A stretch of DNA of 64,000 nt, from the NCBI RefSeq assembly GCF_000703005.1, contig NZ_JNLH01000001.1, forward strand, positions 523,501-587,500, read 5' to 3'. Below, piece after piece: positions 43,539 to 52,888 of this stretch (positions within the stretch are counted from its first letter, which is position 1; each line of letters begins with the position of its first letter). This DNA comes from Pseudobutyrivibrio ruminis HUN009 (GTDB taxonomy: Bacteria; Bacillota; Clostridia; Lachnospirales; Lachnospiraceae). The position numbers were made by a program, and so were the translations under genes. The notes under the pieces were generated by a model. It had not been told where the DNA came from. It did not search any database and worked only from the letters and a program-made list of their open reading frames with translations.

Positions 43539-44474
43539 TTACTCCTCTTCCTGCACCAAATAAATAGGGCGCTTCTTTGTTTCAAGATATGTCTTTGCCA
43601 TGTATTGGCCCTGAATGCCAAGGCAAAGTAACTGAATCCCTGAAACCAAAAGTATGATACATACCATTGATGGCCAGCCACTTGTTGGATCACCAAAGAT
43701 AAGTGTACGAACGATAATTACAATAATGAAAAGGAATGCAACCAAGCACATGATGCTTCCAAAAACTGATGCAAGTGTAAGTGGCGCTGTACTGAAAGCG
43801 ACGATACCATCGATGGCATAAATGAAAAGCTTCCAGAATGACCATTTTGTCTCTCCTGCTACACGCTCTACATTTTCAAACTCTAACCATTTGCGTTTGA
43901 AACCAACCCAACCGAAGATTCCTTTACTAAAGCGGTTGTACTCTCCCATTGAAAGGATGGCATTGACGACCTTTCTAGTCATCATCTGGTAATCACGAGC
44001 TCCATCTACGATATCAGCACTACTGATTTTATTCATTATCTTGTAGAACTTACGAGCAAACCATGAACGAATAGGTGGTTCCCCTTTTCTATCTACGCGA
44101 CGAGTTGATACACATTCATATTCGCCACTTTCTATTTCCGAAAGCATCTGAGGTAGCATTGATGGTGGATCCTGCAAATCCACATCCATGATTACTACAT
44201 AATCACCCTTTGCTTTTTCAAGACCGGCATAAATGCCTGCCTCCTTGCCAAAATTTCTAGAGAACGATACGTAGTGAACTCTTTCGTCCTGCTGATGTAA
44301 TTCCTTTAGGACCTTTAAAGTATTGTCTCTTGAACCATCATCAACAAACACAAACTCCAAATCCACAGAAGGAAGTTCGGACTCCATTTCATGTATTGTT
44401 TTGTAAAAAATAGGTGTGGCCTCTTCTTCGTTAAAACAAGGCACCACGATTGAAAGTAATTTTTTCAACGCCAT
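43539..44474 (-). CDS. CsbB/GtrB-like GT2 polyprenyl-phosphate glycosyltransferase
   Basis: A 311-residue membrane GT2. Motifs: SIVVPCFNEEEATP, FVFVDDGSRDNT, SRNFGKEAGIYAGLEKA, VIMDVDLQDPP, MTRKVVNAI and GETKWSFWKLFIYAIDGI, closely matching the CsbB/YkcC/GtrB type. Two C-terminal membrane segments end in LGIQGQYMAKTY. It should load undecaprenyl phosphate with a hexose or N-acetylhexosamine. It sits between two membrane proteins (41862-43535 and 44481-45959), at three- and six-base gaps, a donor-plus-transferase cassette. Confidence 0.95.
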   Translation of the reverse strand: MALKKLLSIVVPCFNEEEATPIFYKTIHEMESELPSVDLEFVFVDDGSRDNTLKVLKELHQQDERVHYVSFSRNFGKEAGIYAGLEKAKGDYVVIMDVDLQDPPSMLPQMLSEIESGEYECVSTRRVDRKGEPPIRSWFARKFYKIMNKISSADIVDGARDYQMMTRKVVNAILSMGEYNRFSKGIFGWVGFKRKWLEFENVERVAGETKWSFWKLFIYAIDGIVAFSTAPLTLASVFGSIMCLVAFLFIIVIIVRTLIFGDPTSGWPSMVCIILLVSGIQLLCLGIQGQYMAKTYLETKKRPIYLVQEEE

Positions 44475-44480
44475 TTCCTC

Positions 44481-45959
44481 TTATCTTGGATAATTTACTG
44501 TAATTGAATTCTTTTTGTAGTAAACATTTGGAAGTATCTGCTGGGAATCATAGAAAGCATCTAAATCCACTGCATATACCTCACCTGGCTCCATGCCAGA
44601 GTACAAAAAGTATTTATTCCAAGGGATGTTATAATCCCTATTAACAACTACATCATCTGAATCACTTTGCTCTATTTCAAGCAAAATACCGTTCCATAAA
44701 TCATAGCTTGCTGCAATTTCAGCACGTTTTACATAGACTTCATAGGAAACTGTTGTAGCGTATCTTCCTGTGATTATTAAAGCACATGCACCAAGCACTG
44801 CTACACCACCTGCTACAACATAGCCCAACTTTTCAAAATTCGTTTTTACGAAGTAACCAATCCATTGACCTAATATAACCGCACCAATGCAAATTGTAAT
44901 TTCAAATAAGAAATCAAACACATATTGCATACGAACATCAAGGTATGTACGAGTCATACCGCGACCATATACATATGGAAGCAAGCAACCTAACCAAATA
45001 CAAACTGAAGCAAGTCCATAAAGTATGATATTTCCTGGTTTAATATTCTTGCCGGCACTAATTGCAACCCCCACAATAATAAGTACAGCGAGAATAATTA
45101 TTGTAACTGGGCGTTCTGTTATAATAGCCATTCCAAAAAACTTTACATCAGCAATTGTTTGTATTATTGAATTACCAGCCGAAACAGATTCCGTATACTG
45201 ACTCTGACGAGCAAAATTCCCTGGTGCTGCTACTGCTATTAAGCCAGCAATAATGTAAAAAATCAGTGGTAAATATTTCTTAAACACATTATGAGAGAAA
45301 TGCTTATCAAATTCCTTCCTGATAGAAACAACATATAAGAAAAAAATTCCTAGAGGAATATCAAGCGCTGTTGTGTTTGCAGCAAGAGTTCCTGTTATGA
45401 TTGCCCAAATGTAATATTTCTTTTCGCCTGTATTTCCAAATCGAATGATGCAAGCTGCCGCAATAAACATAAAAGCAACATTCATAGGATACGCAACCAT
45501 TCCAACAAACCAGCTGTATGCCTCTACATAGTAATAGTTTTCAATAAGCATAATTGCAACAAGAAAAGTAATAACGGATGCAATTAAATCCAAATTACTA
45601 TGATTTCTAATTGTATAAACAACGACTGCCTTTACTCCATATAAAACAGCCGCCATACATAATAGAAAAGCGGCAATCATATATAAACCATATGCATGAC
45701 CTAAATGAACGTGTAGATTTAAAGGGTTTAACAATAGCTCAAAAACAAAAGCAACCATTGTCCCACCGCGTTTCATAAAGAAAAAAGGAATCGCATTAAA
45801 GAATTCTATAATTCCATTTGCATATGCGTCTCTGCCTAGTGCCATAGCAAAATCATCGCTAGCTGGGACTGAATAATATATTGAATATACGCAAGGAAAT
45901 ACTAGCATCATGTATAGTACTCCAAATACTATATTTCTTTTATTTATAAGCCTATTCAT
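44481..45959 (-). CDS. DUF6056-like GT-C membrane protein, paralogue 2
   Basis: A 492-residue membrane protein with about 12 segments. Shared family motifs: YYSVPASDDFAMA near residue 30, LLLNPLNLHVHLGHAYG after the first loop, VAAPGNFARQSQY in the middle and a polar C-terminal tail ending in KNSITVNY. It is a tandem neighbour of the third paralogue (45979-47439) and follows it in transcription, so the two are probably a duplication. It precedes the GtrB-like gene by six bases. Catalysis is inferred from the fold pattern only. Confidence 0.87.
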   Translation of the reverse strand: MNRLINKRNIVFGVLYMMLVFPCVYSIYYSVPASDDFAMALGRDAYANGIIEFFNAIPFFFMKRGGTMVAFVFELLLNPLNLHVHLGHAYGLYMIAAFLLCMAAVLYGVKAVVVYTIRNHSNLDLIASVITFLVAIMLIENYYYVEAYSWFVGMVAYPMNVAFMFIAAACIIRFGNTGEKKYYIWAIITGTLAANTTALDIPLGIFFLYVVSIRKEFDKHFSHNVFKKYLPLIFYIIAGLIAVAAPGNFARQSQYTESVSAGNSIIQTIADVKFFGMAIITERPVTIIILAVLIIVGVAISAGKNIKPGNIILYGLASVCIWLGCLLPYVYGRGMTRTYLDVRMQYVFDFLFEITICIGAVILGQWIGYFVKTNFEKLGYVVAGGVAVLGACALIITGRYATTVSYEVYVKRAEIAASYDLWNGILLEIEQSDSDDVVVNRDYNIPWNKYFLYSGMEPGEVYAVDLDAFYDSQQILPNVYYKKNSITVNYPR

Positions 45960-45978
45960 CTAATTATTCACTCCATTT

Positions 45979-47439
45979 CTAGTGCTTTGGTATGACAATA
46001 ACACTAATCTCTTCATTTCCTGAGCATATTCTAATATTTTCTACTACTTCTTGACTTTCAAACCCTATGCCTTTCAATATGTGCGTTTCTTCATAAGCAT
46101 TATAATCAAAATATATTTCTAAATTCTTTTTGTCTTCTTTGTTATAACAAGCACGGAGTACGGACATGTTGTAATCATATTCTTTTTTTACTTTATCTAT
46201 GCTAGTAATGGTAACATACCAAGGACGTTTTTCTGCTTTTATTGTGCCATAATTATTGATTCCTAACTCTCCGAATAAAGCACTTATGCATAATACAATC
46301 GCTATTGCTATTATGGCATTGGTATCTATTAAATTCATTTCTGAAATCTTAGCACCAATCTGGATAAATATCAGCCCTAAGTACATATATATGATAAAGT
46401 TAATCATAAAAAGTATTCTATTTGGTATATCAGCATTAGAATATCCAAGTGCAACTGAAAACGTTAATCCAAAAAGTGATACAAGCGCCATTGCTATTAA
46501 TAAAGTTATCGATACTCTATTGCTATTGTTCAAATATAAGTATCCTATAACAACAAAGCAAAATAGCATAATAATAAAATATGGATTCTCTACTGATTTC
46601 AATAAGCATTGTGCATTATTTGAAAGTGCATTTATGAGAGCATCTCCCACTTTAATCTCTGTTGTATAGGATTTGCTTCTAGCAAAATTTCCAGGAGCGA
46701 AAACCGAAATCACACCCCCAAGAATCATAAATAAAAGAGGATATAATTTTCCAGTTTCAAATTTTCCATGCTCCCTTAGATATTTTATAATTTCAACCAA
46801 ATATATTATTCCAGAAAACAAATCCAATTGAAATGCAAAACAAGCTATAAATCCAATAAAACATAATATGATATATTGAGGCTTTGACATTTCAGATTTA
46901 AACAGCTTTATGATTAAGATTTGATTCCACATCATAAAAATTACATTCCAGAGATACACATTCCCCACAAACCAATAGTATATTTCGTCATATATTGCAC
47001 TATTGAAAAACGCTATCAATAACAATATGTATACTGTTTTAATTGCTTTATCATTTTCTATTTTAAGTATATGTTCCATTATATTCTTTATATAAATGTA
47101 GAGAACATATATAAACAACAGAAATGTGCTAATCAGAAACACTCCTGTAGCATATTTATAATATCCAAGCACATAAAGTGGATTAAGCAAATACTCTAGA
47201 AAGAAAAATGGCCACAATCCCATCCAATTCATGTATTGCTCATTGGTTTTTTGTATTATTTCTGCTAGAGATATTCCATTGGGGATTATATCTTTCGCCA
47301 TGGCAAAATCATCACTTACTGGCAATGCAAAAAATATCGTGCAAACAAATGGAAGCGCACATAAAAATACCAAGAACAAAAACCTGATATCTACTACCAT
47401 TTTTAATTTTTCAAAACTAGTTTTTACCTTTTTTTTCAC
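45979..47439 (-). CDS. DUF6056-like GT-C membrane protein, paralogue 3
   Basis: A 486-residue membrane protein. Family motifs: FFALPVSDDFAMAKD, FFLEYLLNPLYVLGYYKYATG, YYWFVGNVYLWNV and FAPGNFARSKSYT. The listed start is a GTG at 47439 inside the end of the upstream gene (23-base overlap), with only weak ribosome-site similarity and an A8 tract just after; an ATG at codon 14 is an alternative. The C-terminal 60 residues (GIGFESQEVVENIRICSGN) look like a small outer domain. Confidence 0.85.
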   Translation of the reverse strand: MKKKVKTSFEKLKMVVDIRFLFLVFLCALPFVCTIFFALPVSDDFAMAKDIIPNGISLAEIIQKTNEQYMNWMGLWPFFFLEYLLNPLYVLGYYKYATGVFLISTFLLFIYVLYIYIKNIMEHILKIENDKAIKTVYILLLIAFFNSAIYDEIYYWFVGNVYLWNVIFMMWNQILIIKLFKSEMSKPQYIILCFIGFIACFAFQLDLFSGIIYLVEIIKYLREHGKFETGKLYPLLFMILGGVISVFAPGNFARSKSYTTEIKVGDALINALSNNAQCLLKSVENPYFIIMLFCFVVIGYLYLNNSNRVSITLLIAMALVSLFGLTFSVALGYSNADIPNRILFMINFIIYMYLGLIFIQIGAKISEMNLIDTNAIIAIAIVLCISALFGELGINNYGTIKAEKRPWYVTITSIDKVKKEYDYNMSVLRACYNKEDKKNLEIYFDYNAYEETHILKGIGFESQEVVENIRICSGNEEISVIVIPKH

Positions 47440-48619
47440 TCACTATCACCATTTCATATGTAATGTAAATCATAGTTGCAAAATAAACAATTGCATTTAA
47501 CCAAGCCATTGTTGTAAAGTTAACCAATTGATCAAACAAAAAGTTTCCATATGTTGTAATCAATATTAATAACTGCGCCAAAACAAGTGGAATCACTTTC
47601 CAACTAATAAACATCATTACTATAAGCAATATTTCAGCAGTATATCCATATCTTTCATGCATTCCTGGGAGAAATTCTACACATGTCATCACACAAACAA
47701 AAGTCATATAAATCATGTTTGTTGTATTTATTTCAATATTGTTATAAATCCACGAGAACATAAAACATCCAATTATAAGTATTGGAGTCATAACAGCCAT
47801 TGTTTTCATAATTACATATGTATCTGCGCTAGAGATAGTATATTCATTATTAAGAAGATTCCAAAATGTTGGATAATTCATAGACATTTTAGGATACCAA
47901 TCTGTCTGACTGAGATAAATTCTAAATACATCTAAAAATCCTCTCCCCGCAATAACTGCTGGAAGACTAAGGATTTCCATAACTATAGGAATTATTCCAA
48001 AATAAAGAATAGAAAACTTCCTTTTTGTGAAATAATAATAAACAAAAAATGGTAGTACAAATATAGCCTGTAATTTAAAACCAAATGATATTCCTAATAA
48101 AATAAAAGAAACGAGGAACTTTTCTCTATTCAAATAGATTAAAGCAAATATTGCAAATGCAGTATAGATTGAATCGCACTGCCCCCAGCCAGCCGAATTG
48201 AGTAATACAATTGGTGAAGAAATTGCAATTATAAAAGAAAGAATTGCTTTGTTTCTATTCTTATTTGTGATATCAAAAACAAACCATGCTACTGCAAACG
48301 CTTGAATAAAATCAAATATCCCACTAGAAACCTTAAATGCATCAGCTGGATTTACCGGCAAATACGTAAAAAAAGCAATGAGTGTTAGATAAGGTAAATT
48401 GTAACTACAATCATTTAACTGATGTCCTAATCCAGCAAACCCACCCGTTGCTTTCAACTCGTTATACCAACTAGTAAGAGGGTTACTCAAATCAGAGTTA
48501 GTAAAATCCCTTAATGAATAACGAATTATAAAATTGATAATAATAGCGGCAAACAATGCCACTACCGCTATATTTTCTTTTAGAAATTTCAGAATTTTGT
48601 CTTCGAATTTAAATATCAT
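47417..48619 (-). CDS. Polytopic GT-C mannosyltransferase-like protein
   Basis: A 400-residue membrane protein, the first gene after the promoter at 48663-48691. It has LLNSAGWGQCDSIYTAF and GISFGFKLQAIFVLPFF, motifs that resemble GT-C enzymes of the PIG-M/ALG-like and DUF2029 groups, plus an early NSDLSNPLTSWYNEL loop with the acidic residue. It should transfer a sugar from a polyprenyl-phosphate donor outside. GGAG lies about eight bases before its ATG at 48619. The sugar is not identifiable. Confidence 0.85.
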   Translation of the reverse strand: MIFKFEDKILKFLKENIAVVALFAAIIINFIIRYSLRDFTNSDLSNPLTSWYNELKATGGFAGLGHQLNDCSYNLPYLTLIAFFTYLPVNPADAFKVSSGIFDFIQAFAVAWFVFDITNKNRNKAILSFIIAISSPIVLLNSAGWGQCDSIYTAFAIFALIYLNREKFLVSFILLGISFGFKLQAIFVLPFFVYYYFTKRKFSILYFGIIPIVMEILSLPAVIAGRGFLDVFRIYLSQTDWYPKMSMNYPTFWNLLNNEYTISSADTYVIMKTMAVMTPILIIGCFMFSWIYNNIEINTTNMIYMTFVCVMTCVEFLPGMHERYGYTAEILLIVMMFISWKVIPLVLAQLLILITTYGNFLFDQLVNFTTMAWLNAIVYFATMIYITYEMVIVSEKKGKN

Positions 48620-48662
48620 ACGCTATCTCCAAATCATATATTTTTCTATACAAATTCGATTC

Positions 48663-48691
48663 ATTATAACATACCTTAACATTCATATCAA
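48663..48691 (-). promoter_or_regulatory. Near-consensus sigma-A promoter of the 47-kb operon
   Basis: On the minus strand TTGATA (48686-48691) and TATAAT (48663-48668) are separated by exactly 17 bases, and a TG one base before the -10 makes it an extended -10. The predicted start is about 48656, leaving a 36-base leader before the ATG at 48619. It lies just downstream of the terminator at 48703-48739, so it should start the run of genes from 48619 to 1016. Confidence 0.85.
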
Positions 48692-48702
48692 AAGCATCAC
48701 AT

Positions 48703-48739
48703 AAAAAGCCCCTCCCTACTGGATGACCAGTAAAGAGGG
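48703..48739 (-). terminator. Rho-independent terminator after the GT-C pair
   Basis: On the minus strand a stem with TACTGG/CCAGTA around an ATGA-type loop, continued past a two-base internal mismatch by GAGGG/CCCTC pairing, is followed by a T5 run (48703-48707). It lies seven bases after the stop of the 48746-50443 gene. Confidence 0.85.
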
Positions 48740-48745
48740 TACATA

Positions 48746-50443
48746 TCAATGCCGTGTATAGGTAATAATTATTCTTATTATGAATAATATAAATAAGATG
48801 AATGAAATAATGCTTGCTACGCGCCAGCTTGCTGGCTCTACAAATTCCACTGTAAGATTACTTGCGTTGCCGCTGTAAGCAGCCTGAATGCAGTTGTTTT
48901 CTCCTGCTGTCCATTCAAGTTCGTTTCTAGATTCGTCATAGACATGTAAGTTATTGTATGCCAAAACAGGAAGTGTTACAGTGCCTAAGTCTTCATCAAT
49001 GACAACTTCAGTGGCTTCTAGTAAGCCCCTATCTGTGTCGATTGGAAGATATAGGTTGTCGGCCCAATCTGCCGGTGCATCAGTGTATGTGACCGTTACA
49101 TTGCCCCATGAGAGGGTGTAATCGAAAATCCCTGTTGTGGCAACAGCCAGCAGTCCAACAATAACAAAAGTTATCATAGAAAATGTATCTATTCGTTTCA
49201 ACAAATTAAACTCTATTACTTTGCCATCTGTCCTATCGGATATTTTTGTTCCAACGAGCTTAAGGCAATATACTGCTGCAACTATAAAAAAGAAGGTTTG
49301 AAACATTGAATAACGCCATGGATATTGAACTGAGCTCATAAGCTTATCCACTGTACTTTCTCCTGCAAACTCATCCCAAGGGAAGTATATGCTAGAAATC
49401 CAAGCTGATATCACTCCGAATCCAAACATTGTCATTGCCATTTTAAACTTTTCTTTGGTATGATTCGGGGCTAGCCAATGTCGCTTTGTAAGCACAATCA
49501 CTATCGTAACTACGATAATGGCGAAGCATAACACCGTTAGTAATCCAAGATTCAAAAAGCCTTCGTTTTCTGCGGACCATGGCCAATTGCTTCCACGGCC
49601 AATGGTCACTAAGCCAAATATCTGGCTCAGATATAACCCATCTCCTTGAATGCTTGTTTGAGTCATGGCACTGTTTATATAAAGCTTCATGGAACTGTAA
49701 GAACTAACAAATGGCACCAGGAAAAATGCGTTTAATCCTAGCGTTGCTACCAAAGCAATCAACAATTCCTTTATGACCGCAATGGTCCTTTTGAAATTTA
49801 TGATAGCAAATATGAAAACAAACACTGCAACTATTTCTGTTGTAAGTATATGGCTCTCTATCAGTCCTGAAGTGCCAATTATAAGTGGCATCGTAAGTTT
49901 CAACCTATTGTGACATTCCCTCTTAGTAACGTATATACGGTAAACTCCATATGCTACAAGGGGCACAAATATCATTGCTGTGAACTCCCCCAGGGCAGTT
50001 CGAACATAAAGGTTAGAAAGGCGGTATCCTGAAAGTGCGTATATGGTAGTTGCAATCAACGACCATCTTCTGGAATTGAAAATTCCTTTAAAACTATAGA
50101 AGCCTACCAACACTGTAGCTATATTAACAAGTATTACATAAACATTGTAAGCTCTCCACACTGGCATTCCTGCCAAATACATCAACGCCGGAATATACAA
50201 GAATATATTTCCGTAAAATATGGTACTCACATATCCATGACCATACCAGGCCTCCGATTCATAGCGTACTGGAAACTGTCCCTTTTGAAGTTCCTGCGCT
50301 ATAGCTTGAATTCGTCCTAAATGAAAATCCAAATCATGCCCTTGATAAATTCCACTTCTAAAAGCTGGAAGACTTGCTATGAATACAAGTGCAAGCAATG
50401 CTATGGTAATGCAAATGCGATTTCTATCTAATATTTTTTTCAT
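48746..50443 (-). CDS. PTPS-related GT-C-like membrane protein
   Basis: A 565-residue membrane protein of the '6-pyruvoyl-tetrahydropterin synthase related' type, a GT-C-like family despite its name. The first outer loop has YQGHDLDFHLGRIQAIA (the G-x-D-x-x-F-H-L-x-R-I pattern), followed by FPVRYESEAWYGHGY and later YALSGYRLSNLYVR. After about 12 segments a polar outer domain (residues 440-530) precedes a last membrane helix. It overlaps the 50443-52158 gene by one base and ends seven bases before a terminator. Confidence 0.85.
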   Translation of the reverse strand: MKKILDRNRICITIALLALVFIASLPAFRSGIYQGHDLDFHLGRIQAIAQELQKGQFPVRYESEAWYGHGYVSTIFYGNIFLYIPALMYLAGMPVWRAYNVYVILVNIATVLVGFYSFKGIFNSRRWSLIATTIYALSGYRLSNLYVRTALGEFTAMIFVPLVAYGVYRIYVTKRECHNRLKLTMPLIIGTSGLIESHILTTEIVAVFVFIFAIINFKRTIAVIKELLIALVATLGLNAFFLVPFVSSYSSMKLYINSAMTQTSIQGDGLYLSQIFGLVTIGRGSNWPWSAENEGFLNLGLLTVLCFAIIVVTIVIVLTKRHWLAPNHTKEKFKMAMTMFGFGVISAWISSIYFPWDEFAGESTVDKLMSSVQYPWRYSMFQTFFFIVAAVYCLKLVGTKISDRTDGKVIEFNLLKRIDTFSMITFVIVGLLAVATTGIFDYTLSWGNVTVTYTDAPADWADNLYLPIDTDRGLLEATEVVIDEDLGTVTLPVLAYNNLHVYDESRNELEWTAGENNCIQAAYSGNASNLTVEFVEPASWRVASIISFILFILFIIRIIITYTRH

Positions 50444-52158
50444 TATTGAGCATCACCTCGTCCTAATAATACGAAGTTACCATCTGTAGCAATTTCCTTT
50501 GTGTATGTATTAAGAAGGAAAAGACCTGTTTCGCCTTCGCGGAATGCCTCATATTTTACGTTAGACTGATCAATCAAAACATAATCAGCCATGTTCTCAG
50601 GATGCAATGTATAGTAATCCAAAAGCTTTGTGTTCTTTTGTGTGCGTGCGTACACTGAATATGTGCCCTGATGAGCCACACTATTGAGATATCCTGTACT
50701 ATTGCTTCCAAATGCAACCAACAGATAATCATCCTCACCAACATACTGACTCACTAAATTGTACACGGACTGATTAGCCATGTAATCCTCTGGCAAGAGT
50801 GCGATTCCTTTGAGCTCGCCTTCTGTAACTATCCAGCGCTCCTTAGTAACATCTGAGTATCCGCCATTGCCTTCTGCAACCCAGAAGCAAAGGAAGAATG
50901 TGGCAGCTGCAATTACAAATCTCACCAAGCCTATCATTTCCATTTCATCATCTGCAGCAATAATTAGTACTGCTATAACTGCATACACTGACATGTGCCC
51001 TGGAACGGAAATATCCTGATTTGTTGATACGCACCAAATCAGCTGTGCAGCCACTGATACAGTAAACATCATCCAAAGGATGCCTTTATCATTTCCAAGA
51101 GTGTTATTGTATGCACCGATTCTTGTGTAAGAAGATTTTTCTTTTTCCCTAAGGAAGTAAGGCAACCAAAAGAAAAGTATAATGCACGCATATACGAATC
51201 TTGAATTAGAAACACCATCCCATTTAAGCAAACAAATTCCAACTAAAAATGCCACCCAATAAATTGTAAGAATAACTGCCTCAGCATATTCTGAAAAGTA
51301 TCTAGCTTTTCTGATTAGGTTGATTACTACAATCGGGAAGTATGCAACAACTGCAAGGGCTGCATAGCTAAGAAGAAGCTTGCCAAGACGTACAGCAACA
51401 CTCTCTTCATAGTCCTGATCTCCCAGGAACTGGAGCTCTGAAATAGCTTGTGGCAATCCCGAAGTTAAATGCAAATAAAGGATAAATGCTCCGCCTATAA
51501 CAAGGCATGTGATTACAAATGCCACAAGTGCCTTGCCAGGAACCTGACCTTGATACATTCCAAAGATGATTGCGCAGCCAATGAATACTGCCATAATAAT
51601 CATAGTTGGATATCCAAGAATTCCAACACAGCACGCTATGCCCATTAGCACAAAATAACGGACCTTTTCTGTTTCATAATATCTGATCATAAAACAGATA
51701 ATCATCATTACAGCCATCTCACAATATGACTTGTACGAAAAATTCTTCCATGTAACAACAAACATAAAATAGAAAAGGGCTGCGTAATAAGCACTATTTT
51801 CATATTTCGTGTTTTTGATAGTGTAGAAAAGGTAAAGTGCAATAAGACCTCGAACCACCATATAGACAATTCGCATATACAATACCAAGCCTATATTAAT
51901 TCCAACGGATAAAAATAAAGGTGATAACACCTGATAATAAAGAGCAAGAAGCGGCCATGCTAAAAAGCCACCAGTTTGCAAAGATTCCCAGCTATCAGTG
52001 AACATATGCTGTCCCTGATAAATGCCTTTGTATATTGTAAGTAGACCATTTTCATCTACATACAATCCTGTATTTAATGTGAAGGCACACCAAACAATTA
52101 TGCCTATAGCTACCAGTGTTCTAAAAATTGTTCTTTTTATATTAGATGATTCACTCAT
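50443..52158 (-). CDS. Polytopic GT-C-like membrane protein
   Basis: A 571-residue protein with about 12 segments and an outer C-terminal domain (QYVGEDDYLLVAFGSN, NTYTKEIATDGNFVLLGRG). The first loop has TGLYVDENGLLTIYKG with an acidic pair. A WKNFSYKSYCEMAVMM segment is distinctive, but I do not recognise the family. It is the first gene of a two-gene unit between two terminators; no strong promoter is seen in the 53 bases before it, so it may depend on readthrough of the 52212-52245 terminator or a weak promoter (TATAAA at about 52180). Confidence 0.78.
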   Translation of the reverse strand: MSESSNIKRTIFRTLVAIGIIVWCAFTLNTGLYVDENGLLTIYKGIYQGQHMFTDSWESLQTGGFLAWPLLALYYQVLSPLFLSVGINIGLVLYMRIVYMVVRGLIALYLFYTIKNTKYENSAYYAALFYFMFVVTWKNFSYKSYCEMAVMMIICFMIRYYETEKVRYFVLMGIACCVGILGYPTMIIMAVFIGCAIIFGMYQGQVPGKALVAFVITCLVIGGAFILYLHLTSGLPQAISELQFLGDQDYEESVAVRLGKLLLSYAALAVVAYFPIVVINLIRKARYFSEYAEAVILTIYWVAFLVGICLLKWDGVSNSRFVYACIILFFWLPYFLREKEKSSYTRIGAYNNTLGNDKGILWMMFTVSVAAQLIWCVSTNQDISVPGHMSVYAVIAVLIIAADDEMEMIGLVRFVIAAATFFLCFWVAEGNGGYSDVTKERWIVTEGELKGIALLPEDYMANQSVYNLVSQYVGEDDYLLVAFGSNSTGYLNSVAHQGTYSVYARTQKNTKLLDYYTLHPENMADYVLIDQSNVKYEAFREGETGLFLLNTYTKEIATDGNFVLLGRGDAQ

Positions 52159-52211
52159 TTATAATAATCTCCTGCTTATTTATACTCAGATTATTATAAT
52201 CGGAATATAAT

Positions 52212-52245
52212 AAAAAATCCACTCGACATTTAATCGAGTGGATTT
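52212..52245 (-). terminator. Strong rho-independent terminator of the secreted-protein gene
   Basis: A perfect 12-bp stem (AAATCCACTCGA at 52215-52226 with its complement at 52234-52245) around a seven-base loop is followed on the minus strand by six T. It lies 16 bases after the stop at 52261 and is the clearest terminator in the window. Confidence 0.93.
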
Positions 52246-52260
52246 AAAATTAAGTCCAAA

Positions 52261-52848
52261 TTATTGTAATATACCTGCATCAATGTACGCCTGAATAATT
52301 TGAGTATCAGTCATACCAGCCTGTGGAGAAGATAATGGAACCTGTACTGGCCATGCGCCTTCCTTAACTGCTGACTGAGAGCCCTTTACCATGTCATATA
52401 CAGAGTATACTGTCACATTGTTTCTACTTGCATCTCCAAGTGTTGGGACAACTCTCCAAGTAACTTCTTCTGGATGTGTTGCATAATGAACATAATATGC
52501 GACAATATCATCACCATATTCAGCACGAAGATCAATATTTCGTGTTGCATACACATCAATGTTAAAAATCGCGCTTGGCTGACGTTCTTCCCAAAGGCCA
52601 TAATTAAGAAAATGTGCAAATAATACACTTGCATCACTTGTACCTAATGCATCAACAACGTCTGCATTTGCTTTAGCATAATACTCTGCATCAAACATTG
52701 AATAGATACACTGAATCTCTTCTGCGGTTAATTCTCTTTTGTATTCATCAGCTCTGCTAGCTGCAAATACATTTGTCGAAAATACTGATACAGCAAAAGC
52801 TGCTGCCAATGCGAGAGAAAGAACCTTTGTGATTTTAAACCTCTTCAT
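52261..52848 (-). CDS. Secreted protein with two FDxxYY-type repeats
   Basis: A 195-residue exported protein. The signal peptide is KRFKITKVLSLALAAAFAVSVFSTNVFAAS, with cleavage likely after VFA or FAA. Two related units follow: MFDAEYYAKANADVVDALG ... HFLNYGLWEERQPS (about 50-90) and IFNIDVYATRNIDLRAEYG ... YYVHYATH (about 92-130), the FD-x-x-YY-x-x-N-x-DV ... H(F/Y) pattern seen in many Lachnospiraceae surface proteins. The C-terminal part is unassigned. It has its own promoter and terminator, unlike its neighbours. An AAGGAAGG site precedes the ATG. Function unknown; a surface or polymer-binding role is a guess. Confidence 0.9.
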   Translation of the reverse strand: MKRFKITKVLSLALAAAFAVSVFSTNVFAASRADEYKRELTAEEIQCIYSMFDAEYYAKANADVVDALGTSDASVLFAHFLNYGLWEERQPSAIFNIDVYATRNIDLRAEYGDDIVAYYVHYATHPEEVTWRVVPTLGDASRNNVTVYSVYDMVKGSQSAVKEGAWPVQVPLSSPQAGMTDTQIIQAYIDAGILQ

Positions 52849-52888
52849 TGTAATACCTTCCTTTTAATTTATTATCCACAAAATATGG

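Noticed and set aside
47425..47440. A8 tract at the start of the third DUF6056-like gene as a phase-variable switch
   Set aside because: The downstream frame is intact, the tract is short for this AT-rich region and there is no sign of an alternative frame being used.
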